Positions 1 to 6,483 of a DNA stretch of 15,186 nucleotides are shown here, in pieces (the stretch's first letter is position 1; each line of letters begins with the position of its first letter). The notes beneath the pieces are model-generated. The model saw only the letters and a list, made by a program, of their open reading frames with translations, ran no database searches and had not been told where the DNA came from. A program made the position numbers and the translations under genes. Origin of the DNA: RGIG426 sp045600765 (GTDB lineage Bacteria; Bacillota; Clostridia; Oscillospirales; Acutalibacteraceae); assembly GCA_045600765.1 (NCBI GenBank), contig JAZRYM010000082.1, positions 1 through 15,186 of the forward strand, in the 5' to 3' direction.

Positions 1-1274
1 AAACGGGCAATAATGTCGGGAATATCGTTGTCCGGCACCGGCGCGCGTTTATCGTCAAGCGAAAGTCCGTCCGCTTGCATATCGTAAAACCACACGTTAT
101 CCGTGCCGCCGTATCCGGTTTTGGTGAAAATCAAAATACCGGTCGAAACGCCGGCATACGGCTTAAACACGCCGGACGGCATCGAGATAACCGCTTCCAA
201 ACGGTTGTTTTCAATCAGTTCTTTGCGGATGGCTTTGTGCGCGGCGGACGAGCCGAACAACACGCCATCGGGAACGATGCAGGCGCACCTGCCGCCCGTG
301 CGGAGCATCCGCAAAAAGAGCGCCAAAAACAGAAGCTCGGTCTTTTTGGTTTTGCAGACTTTCAGCAAATCCGCGGAAACGGTATCCGCATCCAAGCTGC
401 CCTTAAACGGTGGGTTGGCAAGAATCAGCGAATATTTTTCCTTGTCGGCGTTCTGGTCGGACAAACTGTCGCGGTATTCGATATAGGGGTTGTCCACACC
501 GTGGGTCATCATATTCATCGCACCGATACGCAACATAGTGCGGTCCATATCGTAGCCGTGGAACATATGGTTCATGTAGTGATCTTTTTTGATTTTGTCA
601 AAAAAGATTTCTTCTTTGCGGTTTTCCTTTAAGTATTCGCCGGCGGCAACCAAAAAGCCCGACGTACCGCAAGCCGGATCGCAGATGACCTCGTCGGCTT
701 TCGGCTGCATCAGTTCCACCATCATTTTGATAATGTGGCGCGGAGTGCGAAATTGTCCGTTTAAGCCGGATTGCGCGATTTTTGAGAGAAGATATTCGTA
801 GGTATCGCCGCGCACGTCCGCCGATTGGGATTCGTTCATCAGCGCATAGATAGAATCCAGCGCATCCACCACTTTCGAGAGCAGCAGCGGCGTGGGCAGT
901 TTGAAAATCGCATCGTCCATATACTTGGAATACGCGCTGTTTTTGTCGCCGTGAAGGTTTTTGATAAACGGAAACACCCAGTCCTGCATCACGGTGTACA
1001 TTTTGCCGGCAGGCATATCGTGGAACACGCTCCATTTGAGTTGCTTACCCTCAACGGTGCGCTCGCCAATTTGCACCTCGTCCGCAAAGATGCTCTGATA
1101 AGGAAGCCCGAGCATTGACGCTTCTTTGGCACGGAGATTGTCGCTGTCATCCAAGTCGTGGATAAACATAAGATAGGTAATCTGTTCGATTACATCAAGC
1201 GGGTTGACAAGACCGCCTGCCGCAAAGACATCCCACAAACTGTCGATTTTATTTTTCAATTCACCGGTAATCAT
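1..1274 (-). CDS. hsdM: Type I restriction-modification system DNA methyltransferase subunit M (3' end outside window)
   Basis: This is the modification subunit of a type I restriction enzyme. It transfers a methyl group from S-adenosylmethionine to adenine N6 at sites chosen by HsdS, and it is also part of the HsdR cleavage complex. The visible 424 codons have the HsdM_N-like helical N-terminus (about residues 1-150, beginning MITGELKNKIDSLWDVF). The N6-adenine methylase core follows: the SAM-binding motif DPACGTSGFL at 199-208 and the catalytic NPPF at 287-290, preceded by LILA. The ATG at 1274 is preceded by AAAGGAG at a good distance. The frame is open to the left edge, so the C-terminus of a roughly 500-residue protein is missing, and hsdS and hsdR probably lie beyond position 1. 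It sits 96 nt downstream of the Fic gene with no clear promoter between them, so the two are probably cotranscribed. The identification is secure. Confidence 0.96.
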   Translation of the reverse strand, partial: MITGELKNKIDSLWDVFAAGGLVNPLDVIEQITYLMFIHDLDDSDNLRAKEASMLGLPYQSIFADEVQIGERTVEGKQLKWSVFHDMPAGKMYTVMQDWVFPFIKNLHGDKNSAYSKYMDDAIFKLPTPLLLSKVVDALDSIYALMNESQSADVRGDTYEYLLSKIAQSGLNGQFRTPRHIIKMMVELMQPKADEVICDPACGTSGFLVAAGEYLKENRKEEIFFDKIKKDHYMNHMFHGYDMDRTMLRIGAMNMMTHGVDNPYIEYRDSLSDQNADKEKYSLILANPPFKGSLDADTVSADLLKVCKTKKTELLFLALFLRMLRTGGRCACIVPDGVLFGSSAAHKAIRKELIENNRLEAVISMPSGVFKPYAGVSTGILIFTKTGYGGTDNVWFYDMQADGLSLDDKRAPVPDNDIPDIIAR

Positions 1275-1370
1275 CGTTAAGTCTCCTTTGTTTCAATGGT
1301 GTTCAGACGAAAAGATAGAATTCTCCACCTTGATTATCCCACAAGCCGCGTCCCATAAAACGGACACAGT

Positions 1371-2420
1371 TTAGGAATTCCACACGTAAGATGTGTGTCG
1401 TCCGCCGCTGATTTTCAAAATCTCCCCGTTTTTCAGCATATCGGCCAGCGCACGCTGCACGGTGGCTTGGCTGACATCGGGGCATTGCTCCATAATTTCC
1501 GCTTTTGTGATTTTTCCAAGATGGTTTCGGATAACCTCGCGCACGCGGTCGGGTTTTGACATTTTTTTCGCCGTCAGCAGTTTCACCCGATCGGCAAAAT
1601 CACGATACGCCGCGAGGATAACTTCCAGCAGATAGGTAACAAACGGCGCATAGTCGTTTTCTTCCTCGTGCCAGCCGGTCGAGCTTTCCAACAGTACTTC
1701 GTAGTAGGTTTCTTTCGTGTCGGAAATCAGTTTTTCGTTACTGATATATTTTCCCACATAATACCCGGCGCGGTAAAGCAACAACAGCGTAAGCAACCGG
1801 CTCATTCTTCCGTTTCCGTCGTTAAACGGGTGAATGCACAAAAAGTCTAAAATGAAAATCGGAATAAGAATCAGCGGATCCATTTCCCCGCTGTTGACGG
1901 CTTTGTCAAATGCATCGCACAGAGCATTTATCGCCGTCGGCGTTTCCCAAGCCGCTACCGGTTGAAACCGAACGCTCTTGGTTCCGTCCGCGCGTTCTTC
2001 CCCAATGATATTGTCGGAGTTTTTGTAACTACCGCCGATGGACTTCCCGCTGAATTTGTACAAATCCCGATGTAACTGCAAAATATAGTTGGGGCGAAGC
2101 GGAATATACTCGTGGTTCTCGTGGATGATTGCCAAAACATCACGGTAGCCGGCGATTTCTTTTTCGCTACGATTGCGAGGCATCGTCTTTTCGTGAACAA
2201 TCTGCTTGAGCCGCGCTTCGGTAGTAATAATCCCCTCGATTTGGTTGGACGCCTCGGTACTTTGCACCTTGGCAATTTCAAGCAAGTTCACAAGGACATC
2301 CTTTTGCGCTTCAAGTATCGGGTTTTGATTGCCTTTGTACTCGTGAATTTGAGTAATGCAACTCACGATATCCGGCGTAAGCAGTTTGTCATATTCTTTT
2401 TTGAAATCAAATGTTCTCAT
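1371..2420 (-). CDS. Fic-domain protein (class II, autoinhibited), probable AMP-transferase with C-terminal winged helix
   Basis: Fic proteins usually transfer AMP from ATP to a hydroxyl on a target protein. This 349-aa protein has the complete catalytic signature HPFNDGNGRMSR at residues 197-208 (His197 as general base, Asp201 for metal, Arg205 and Arg208 for phosphates). An N-terminal Fic_N-like region carries the inhibitory-helix motif [S/T]xxxE[G/N] as S58-NQI-E62-G63, which defines class II Fic proteins: the Glu blocks productive ATP binding until it is displaced. Residues about 285-349 look like a winged helix (AEIMEQCPDVSQATVQRALA), suggesting DNA binding. The start at 2420 has GGAG 9 nt upstream; the stop is TAA at 1371-1373. 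It is the first gene of the unit containing hsdM. Fic proteins of this architecture are often found inside type I restriction loci, but their role there is not settled. No target can be named. Confidence 0.95.
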   Translation of the reverse strand: MRTFDFKKEYDKLLTPDIVSCITQIHEYKGNQNPILEAQKDVLVNLLEIAKVQSTEASNQIEGIITTEARLKQIVHEKTMPRNRSEKEIAGYRDVLAIIHENHEYIPLRPNYILQLHRDLYKFSGKSIGGSYKNSDNIIGEERADGTKSVRFQPVAAWETPTAINALCDAFDKAVNSGEMDPLILIPIFILDFLCIHPFNDGNGRMSRLLTLLLLYRAGYYVGKYISNEKLISDTKETYYEVLLESSTGWHEEENDYAPFVTYLLEVILAAYRDFADRVKLLTAKKMSKPDRVREVIRNHLGKITKAEIMEQCPDVSQATVQRALADMLKNGEILKISGGRHTSYVWNS

Positions 2421-2466
2421 TTCGTCGCTCCATTCGTTTGCTCAACAAAGACATTTTTACGGATAT

Positions 2467-2495
2467 AGTATACCTCAAATTTACGCTTTTGTCAA
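2467..2495 (-). promoter_or_regulatory. Promoter of the fic-hsdM unit
   Basis: On the minus strand there is a consensus -35 TTGACA (2490-2495), a 17-bp spacer and -10 TATACT (2467-2472). It lies 47 bp before the fic start codon and is one of the strongest-looking promoters in the window. A perfect palindrome (2499-2530) begins 3 bp upstream of the -35 box and may regulate it. Confidence 0.88.
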
Positions 2496-2498
2496 TTT

Positions 2499-2530
2499 AA
2501 TTTACTCATTTTTCGAAAAATGAGTAAATT
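2499..2530. repeat. Perfect 32-bp palindrome upstream of the fic-hsdM promoter
   Basis: The two 16-base arms (AATTTACTCATTTTTC and its complement) meet with no spacer at 2514/2515. It is AT-rich and abuts the -35 box of the fic-hsdM promoter. A long uninterrupted palindrome in this position suits a dimeric regulator's operator, perhaps bound by the winged helix of Fic itself, but this is inference. It lacks a GC-rich stem and following T-run, so it is not a terminator. Confidence 0.8.
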
Positions 2531-2535
2531 GCAAC

Positions 2536-2580
2536 AAACAAAAAAACACCCCATCCCTCGGATTGCTCCGAGAGATGGGG
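2536..2580 (-). terminator. Strong intrinsic terminator with no gene upstream
   Basis: A 14-bp stem (arms 2549-2562 and 2567-2580, one mismatch, loop ttgc) is followed on the minus strand by a T-rich tract (complement of 2536-2548). On the plus strand it is followed only by TTTGATTTT. No minus-strand gene ends here. It would stop antisense transcription from the intergenic region before it enters the fic promoter, or it is left from a lost gene or small RNA. Confidence 0.75.
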
Positions 2581-2634
2581 TTTGATTTTACCTATAAATC
2601 CGCTCGCTGTTGACAATCTCTGTTGCCGACATTT

Positions 2635-2744
2635 GCGGCGGTGTTGTAGGGCAACGCGTGCGACCGCCGCCCGCACCGCTGTATGCGGTAACTGCGGTGT
2701 CGCCGCCATCATACACCGTAAAAGAAAAAGGGCTTTTTTACGGT
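2635..2744. repeat. GC-rich intergenic stretch with three inverted repeats
   Basis: This stretch has no credible gene but dense secondary structure. GCGGCGGT (2635-2642) pairs with ACCGCCGC (2663-2670). ACCGC (2675-2679) pairs with GCGGT (2685-2689) across a 5-nt loop. ACCGTAAAA (2715-2723) pairs with TTTTACGGT (2736-2744). The GTTGTAGGGCAAC core at 2643-2655 resembles the GTAGGG-type intergenic repeats present at 4981-5540, so this may be a decayed copy of a mobile repeat. It could also be a structured RNA ending at the plus-strand TTTTACGGTATTTC. Confidence 0.5.
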
Positions 2745-2767
2745 ATTTCAAAAAAAGCGGGTTTGGG

Positions 2768-2796
2768 TTGCACTTTTGCAATGAATATGCTATATT
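2768..2796 (+). promoter_or_regulatory. Promoter of gene A (TTGCAC-17-TATATT)
   Basis: The -35 is TTGCAC (2768-2773), followed by a 17-bp spacer and -10 TATATT (2791-2796). The start codon is about 100 bp downstream, so the transcript has a leader of roughly 90 nt. A second TTGCAA lies at 2776-2781, forming a TTGCA/TGCAA dyad over the -35. The same TTGCAA sequence is the -35 of the promoters of genes B and C. Confidence 0.8.
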
Positions 2797-2817
2797 GAGA
2801 AGTAAGGATTTTCCTCC

Positions 2818-2861
2818 GACGTAACCTTTTCTCGTGCGGCGGAGTATTATGGGTGAACCCC
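2818..2861 (+). promoter_or_regulatory. Conserved leader element, copy A
   Basis: This 44-nt segment aligns without gaps to 9976-10019 in the leader of gene B (about 30 of 44 identical by eye). It shares GAyGTAAyyTTTT, CGGrGTATTA and GAACCCC. GGAGT (2841-2845) can pair with ACCCC (2857-2861) around an 11-nt loop with one A-C mismatch. The conserved GTATT begins 52 nt before the ATG. A related copy precedes gene C. Confidence 0.65.
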
Positions 2862-2895
2862 AAAAACGAAAAGCATTCAAAAAGGAGAGTTGATT

Positions 2896-4875
2896 ATGGG
2901 ATTTGGACCGACCGGCTACGAAAACAAACCGTTTGCCGAAATGAGCGAGCAGGAAAAACAAGCGTATGGAGAAAAGAGAGACGACCTTCTGTCGAGGTTG
3001 TCCGGCGGAGCAACCGAGCCCGCTGATATGAAAAAACTGCTTGACGAGGCCTGCGAGTATGGAATGCTCTATCATCCGGACGGCAGAGAAGTGACCAAAA
3101 ACGAAGTGGAAAATATGACGTTGGTTAAACAGGGAATGGCCGACGCCGTTTCCAAACTCATCATCGCGAACCACGACCCGATGGACAACTCCACCTTCTA
3201 CCATCCGATGACCGTAATGGGTGATACGATTACGATGGACTGGTATAAACGCCTGACCGATTTAGAGTTGCTCGAGAAAAAGCAAGAGTTCCTCCTCGAC
3301 AATCGCAACAAAAAACGGGTGGATGCACTCCAATTTTCGGAAAACGCCCGCAACCCGCTCAACCACGAAGGATATATCAAGTTCTTCAAGAATATGAACG
3401 ACGTGATTTCCGGGTTGACCAAAGAAAACACCCAAATCGGAAGCCAACATCTGTGTGATATGATTTCCATTGCCATCGAGAGTAAAATCGTTCATTTCTC
3501 CGACGGCACTCTCCCCAAGCAAGAGGACGTTGCGAAAATTGCAAGAACGCCGGCAGATTTGAAGAATCTGGTGTTTGACAATTACAACGAAGATTCCTAC
3601 GCCACTTATCACGAAAATCTCCGTTTGAATCTCTCAAACGATGAACCGCCGAGAGTGCAACTGGACTATATGCACCCGCTGACTCCTGCGGACATTGCCC
3701 AAATGGAACAAACGCAGGCATCCCGCACCAAAAAGGAAGACGTGCCCGGTCTCTATGCGCAGGCACTGAAACCGCGTGACGAGAAAAAACTCGAAAAATA
3801 TATCGCGGAAATGAAAGATTATAACATTGACATCGAACCTTACCCCGAGGCGGAAGCGTTCCGCACGATGCCCGGAAAAGACGTGTATCTCTACGGCAAC
3901 CCCACGTCGATTAAAACACCGGACGAACTGATGAAAGCAAAAGGCGTTGAGCCGCCGAAAGAGCCGAACAGTTGGGGCATCTTCGAACGCATTCGCAGAA
4001 CGTGGCATAATCTTTTCGGCGGTGTGGAGGTCTATGAAAAATACTACAACGGTCTGAAACAGTACGAAATCGATAAATACTATGCCGCCAAAGCCGTCGG
4101 CTTTGATGTCGACGCCCAAAAAGAGACGGTGGAGCAGTATGAGCGCGAACTCGCCGAAAAACGCGAAGCGGCAAAAGCGAAAGAGCGGCCGAAAGCGGCG
4201 AACGCGACGGAGAAGGACGCTTCCGCTGTTGTCGCGCAAAACCCCGGCAACGTGACGGACGTTGAGAAAGAGCAAATCGCCGAAGAGAAAGCCATGGTAG
4301 GCGAAGCGAAAAAAACGGTGGAAAACGGCGAAACCGTCATCCAAAACAACACTGAAATCCAAAATAACGCTCCCGTGGAGAACGGCGAAACCGTCATCCA
4401 AAACAACAACACCGAAATCCAAAATAACGCTCCCGTGAAGAACGGCGAAACCGTCATCCAAAACAACAACACCGAAATCCAAAATAACGCTCCCGTGGAG
4501 AACGGCGAAACCGTCATCCAAAACAACAACACCGAAATCCAAAATAACGCTCCCGTGGAGTCGGCGAAAGTGAATCCCACAGTATCAAAGAATCAAATCG
4601 GTAAACCCCACCGCAATCAACACTTTGAAAAGAAGTCCGCCGAAGTGCGTTTGGAGGACGGAAAAGCGAACGCTCAAAGAATTCGGAACAACGAAATGGA
4701 GTTGCTTATTGACCAGTTGCAATATGCGTATAATGTTCCCCACGATGTGATTGTTGCCGGGTTGGACGCTATCGCGAACAATCAAGGCAATGTACCCGCT
4801 AACGAGCCCGTTTTTGAACAACCGCAGGTGGATGCGCCCACTTCCGAACAGACGCAGATGGGTACCGGCATCTGA
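2896..4875 (+). CDS. Hypothetical protein A: module protein with Gln/Asn-rich tandem repeats
   Basis: I do not recognise this 659-aa protein, and it has no signal peptide or membrane segment. The ATG at 2896 is preferred because AAAGGAG lies 8 nt upstream; a TTG at 2890 would sit almost on that site. Residues about 1-350 are soluble, mostly helical sequence. At 352-390 comes EPPKEPNSWGIFERI...FGG...YEKYYN, the Pro/aromatic/Tyr module also found in C and B. After a charged Glu/Lys/Ala helix (about 405-470), residues 475-553 hold four copies of VENGETVIQNNNTEIQNNAP (the first copy one Asn short). The C-terminal part (about 565-659) contains one helical segment, NNEMELLIDQLQYAYNVPHDV, and a Pro/Gln-rich tail. 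It has its own promoter, shared leader element and terminator. Gene product likely cytoplasmic; function unknown. Confidence 0.9.
   Translation: MGFGPTGYENKPFAEMSEQEKQAYGEKRDDLLSRLSGGATEPADMKKLLDEACEYGMLYHPDGREVTKNEVENMTLVKQGMADAVSKLIIANHDPMDNSTFYHPMTVMGDTITMDWYKRLTDLELLEKKQEFLLDNRNKKRVDALQFSENARNPLNHEGYIKFFKNMNDVISGLTKENTQIGSQHLCDMISIAIESKIVHFSDGTLPKQEDVAKIARTPADLKNLVFDNYNEDSYATYHENLRLNLSNDEPPRVQLDYMHPLTPADIAQMEQTQASRTKKEDVPGLYAQALKPRDEKKLEKYIAEMKDYNIDIEPYPEAEAFRTMPGKDVYLYGNPTSIKTPDELMKAKGVEPPKEPNSWGIFERIRRTWHNLFGGVEVYEKYYNGLKQYEIDKYYAAKAVGFDVDAQKETVEQYERELAEKREAAKAKERPKAANATEKDASAVVAQNPGNVTDVEKEQIAEEKAMVGEAKKTVENGETVIQNNTEIQNNAPVENGETVIQNNNTEIQNNAPVKNGETVIQNNNTEIQNNAPVENGETVIQNNNTEIQNNAPVESAKVNPTVSKNQIGKPHRNQHFEKKSAEVRLEDGKANAQRIRNNEMELLIDQLQYAYNVPHDVIVAGLDAIANNQGNVPANEPVFEQPQVDAPTSEQTQMGTGI
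4318..4554 (+). repeat. In-frame tandem repeat, 4 units of 57/60/60/60 bp
   Basis: Units start at 4318, 4375, 4435 and 4495. Units 2-4 are identical except for one base in unit 3's start region (AAG for GAG at 4438-4440 relative phase, giving Lys for Glu). Unit 1 lacks one AAC codon and has ACT for ACC. Near-identity at DNA level points to recent expansion by slippage or recombination, and copy number probably varies among strains. Confidence 0.95.
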
Positions 4876-4900
4876 CAGTTACGGATACACCCGCAACAAG

Positions 4901-4934
4901 CGGCGGAGAGAAATCTCCGCCGTTTGTTTATTTT
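4901..4934 (+). terminator. Intrinsic terminator of gene A
   Basis: A perfect 9-bp stem CGGCGGAGA (4901-4909) and TCTCCGCCG (4914-4922) closes a GAAA tetraloop. The T-rich tract TTTGTTTATTTT follows. It lies 26 bp after the TGA of gene A. Confidence 0.93.
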
Positions 4935-4980
4935 GCTGTCTTATGCGCCTACGTCTTTGATACGTCCCGCGAGATACCGG

Positions 4981-5540
4981 CGTGCGTGTAGGGACCGGCG
5001 ACCGCACGCACTTCTTCACTCTTCACTCTTCACTCTTCGCTCCCGCGCCGTGACCGAGCCGCAGTCGCACCGACCGACAGCGGCAAGACCAAGGCCTTGC
5101 CCTACGTCATCATCCGACATTTTACGCACCAAACCCGCGCCAACGCACAAACGCAGTGTAGGGACCGGCGTCCTCGACGGTCCACTGTGGGCTTTTGCAC
5201 CCCACCGACGGCGTGCGTGTAGGGACCGGCGACCGTGTTTGCACTTCTTCACTTTTCACTCTTCACTCTTCGCTCCCGCGCCGTGACCGAGGCGCAGTCG
5301 CACCGACCGACAGCGGCAAGACCAAGGCCTTGCCCTACGTCATCATTCGACATTTTACGCACCCACCTACGGCTACGCACAAACGCGGTGTAGGGACCGG
5401 CGTCCTCGACGGCCCACTGTGGGTTTTTGCACCCCACCGACGGCGTGCGTGTAGGGGACGGCGACCGCACGCACTTCTTCACTCTTCACTCTTCACTCCC
5501 GTGCCGTGACCGAGCCGCAGTCGCACCGACCGACAACGGC
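4981..5540. repeat. Non-coding tandem repeat of about 231 bp, 2.4 copies
   Basis: Units begin with CGTGCGTGTAGGG at 4981, 5212 and 5444; the first two are 231 and 232 bp long and the third stops at about 5540. Within each full unit, the GTGTAGGGACCGGCG sequence occurs twice, once at the start and once internally before a TCCTCGACGG(T/C)CC segment. A CACTCTTC microrepeat varies in number. The short reading frames here differ between units and lack ribosome binding sites, so I treat the region as non-coding. It belongs to the GTAGGG-type repeats seen between genes in gut Clostridia; that family assignment is from memory. It fills most of the 755-bp gap between gene A and the surface protein. 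Confidence 0.88.
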
Positions 5541-5564
5541 TTTATCAGAATTCAAAGAACGAAC

Positions 5565-5592
5565 TTGACTTTCCACCCCGATGATGTATAAT
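5565..5592 (+). promoter_or_regulatory. Promoter of the surface-protein gene
   Basis: TTGACT (5565-5570), a 16-bp spacer and TATAAT (5587-5592) lie 38 bp before the GTG start. Immediately downstream, GGTTT (5593-5597) and AAACC (5605-5609) form a small hairpin at or near the transcript's 5' end, which could stabilise the message. Confidence 0.82.
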
Positions 5593-5630
5593 GGTTTTGT
5601 GGACAAACCATAAGGAAAGGAAGAGGTACT

Positions 5631-6404
5631 GTGAAAAAACTGTTAACTGTTCTGTTGATTTTGGTGTTTGCTGTTTCTGCGGCGTTTTCCGCCCAAGCCC
5701 AGGAATTGGAACCGTTCCAAGTCACCGACCCCTGCTGTTATATCCAAGTAGGCGGCACCTATGAATTTCAACTATGGGATACCGAAACTTCCTACAAAAT
5801 CGCGGATGAAACCATCGCCACCATTGACGAAAGCGGCGTAATTCACGGTCTTAAAAACGGTCACACGACAATGGACGTCGTCGTGTTTGACGAGAAATTT
5901 GCAAGTTGGGTTGCCGGAGGCTATTCTTTCACCCAAGAAATTGAAGTCTATACCGTCAACACGGTAATGACGTTGGGTGATAACATCATTGAAAATTCCG
6001 CCACCTTCACACCGGACGAAAGCGGCTATTACTCTTTCACGGGAAGTGATTTCATTAAAATCAAAGGCGGCACGGTAGAGCATTGCGCCGCCGCCGATTT
6101 CCACGATGACCCCGAATACGTCCCGACGCCGGTCTGCTATTTGCAAGCAGGGGTTGTCTACACGGTAACGGCTACCAACTATGATGAAACCTATCTCGGC
6201 CCTCCCCACGTAATGATTGCAAAATCCACCGAACCCCCGACCACTACCAAAGCTCCTGCCATCACCAAGGAATCCGCCTCACCCACCACTACCGCAAATG
6301 CGGCAGCTACCGCTCCGCAAACGGGCGATAGCACAAACGCTCTGTTGCCCTCGATGATGGTTCTTTCCGGCGCGGCGCTCTTGTTCCTTTGCCGCAAAAA
6401 ATAA
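5631..6404 (+). CDS. Secreted surface protein with Ig-like (BIG2-type) domain and PQTGD sorting signal
   Basis: This 257-aa protein is exported and probably anchored to the cell wall by a sortase. It starts with GTG at 5631, behind AGGAAAGGAAG. The signal peptide is residues 1-23 (MKKLLTVLL...AFSAQA, cleavage after AQA). Residues about 34-108 fit a bacterial Ig-like BIG2 fold (VGGTYEFQL...DETIATIDESGVIHGLKNGHTT), followed by a second beta-rich part (NSATFTPDESGYYSFTGSD). A Thr/Pro/Ala linker (about 200-227) leads to APQTGD (228-233), a hydrophobic segment and the tail CRKK, the usual three-part sorting signal in LPxTG-like form. It is a monocistronic gene converging on gene C and sharing a terminator with it. 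The ligand is unknown, and the BIG2 assignment is by pattern only. Confidence 0.92.
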   Translation: MKKLLTVLLILVFAVSAAFSAQAQELEPFQVTDPCCYIQVGGTYEFQLWDTETSYKIADETIATIDESGVIHGLKNGHTTMDVVVFDEKFASWVAGGYSFTQEIEVYTVNTVMTLGDNIIENSATFTPDESGYYSFTGSDFIKIKGGTVEHCAAADFHDDPEYVPTPVCYLQAGVVYTVTATNYDETYLGPPHVMIAKSTEPPTTTKAPAITKESASPTTTANAAATAPQTGDSTNALLPSMMVLSGAALLFLCRKK

Positions 6405-6431
6405 AACACTGAAACCATAGAGCCCATAACA

Positions 6432-6470
6432 AAACCCCCTGTTGCAGTATCGTTCTGCCACAGGGGGTTT
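6432..6470. terminator. Bidirectional terminator between the surface-protein gene and gene C
   Basis: AAACCCCCTG (6432-6441) pairs with CAGGGGGTTT (6461-6470), and the stem continues inward through GCAG/CTGC around a small loop. T-rich sequence follows on the plus strand (TTTATTCTATACTTTTTC) and TTTTGTT on the minus strand. It lies 28 bp after the surface-protein stop and 14 bp after the stop of gene C. Confidence 0.92.
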
Positions 6471-6483
6471 ATTCTATACTTTT

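Noticed and set aside
1371..2420. Fic/Doc-type toxin-antitoxin pair
   Set aside because: No small antitoxin gene is adjacent, and the inhibitory motif is within the same chain, as in class II Fic proteins.
2890..2895. TTG start for protein A at 2890
   Set aside because: It lies only 2 nt after GGAG, too close; the ATG at 2896 has the proper spacing.
3634..4542. Minus-strand frames with repeated DFGVVVLDDGFAVLHGSVIL or related units
   Set aside because: These are only the antisense reading of the gene A tandem repeats.
4318..4554. RHIM or HET-s-type amyloid signalling motif in the protein A repeats
   Set aside because: There is superficial likeness (VIQNNN, short strands), but the Gly-containing cores that define those motifs are missing and no partner with a matching motif is visible.
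4924..5509. Two overlapping plus-strand reading frames of 104-120 codons in the repeat region
   Set aside because: They follow the repeated DNA, change frame between units, have no ribosome binding sites and encode low-complexity Arg/Pro/His-rich sequence.
4981..5540. A CRISPR-like or other short-repeat array
   Set aside because: The repeat units are about 231 bp and directly tandem, with no 30-bp repeats separated by unique spacers and no cas genes.
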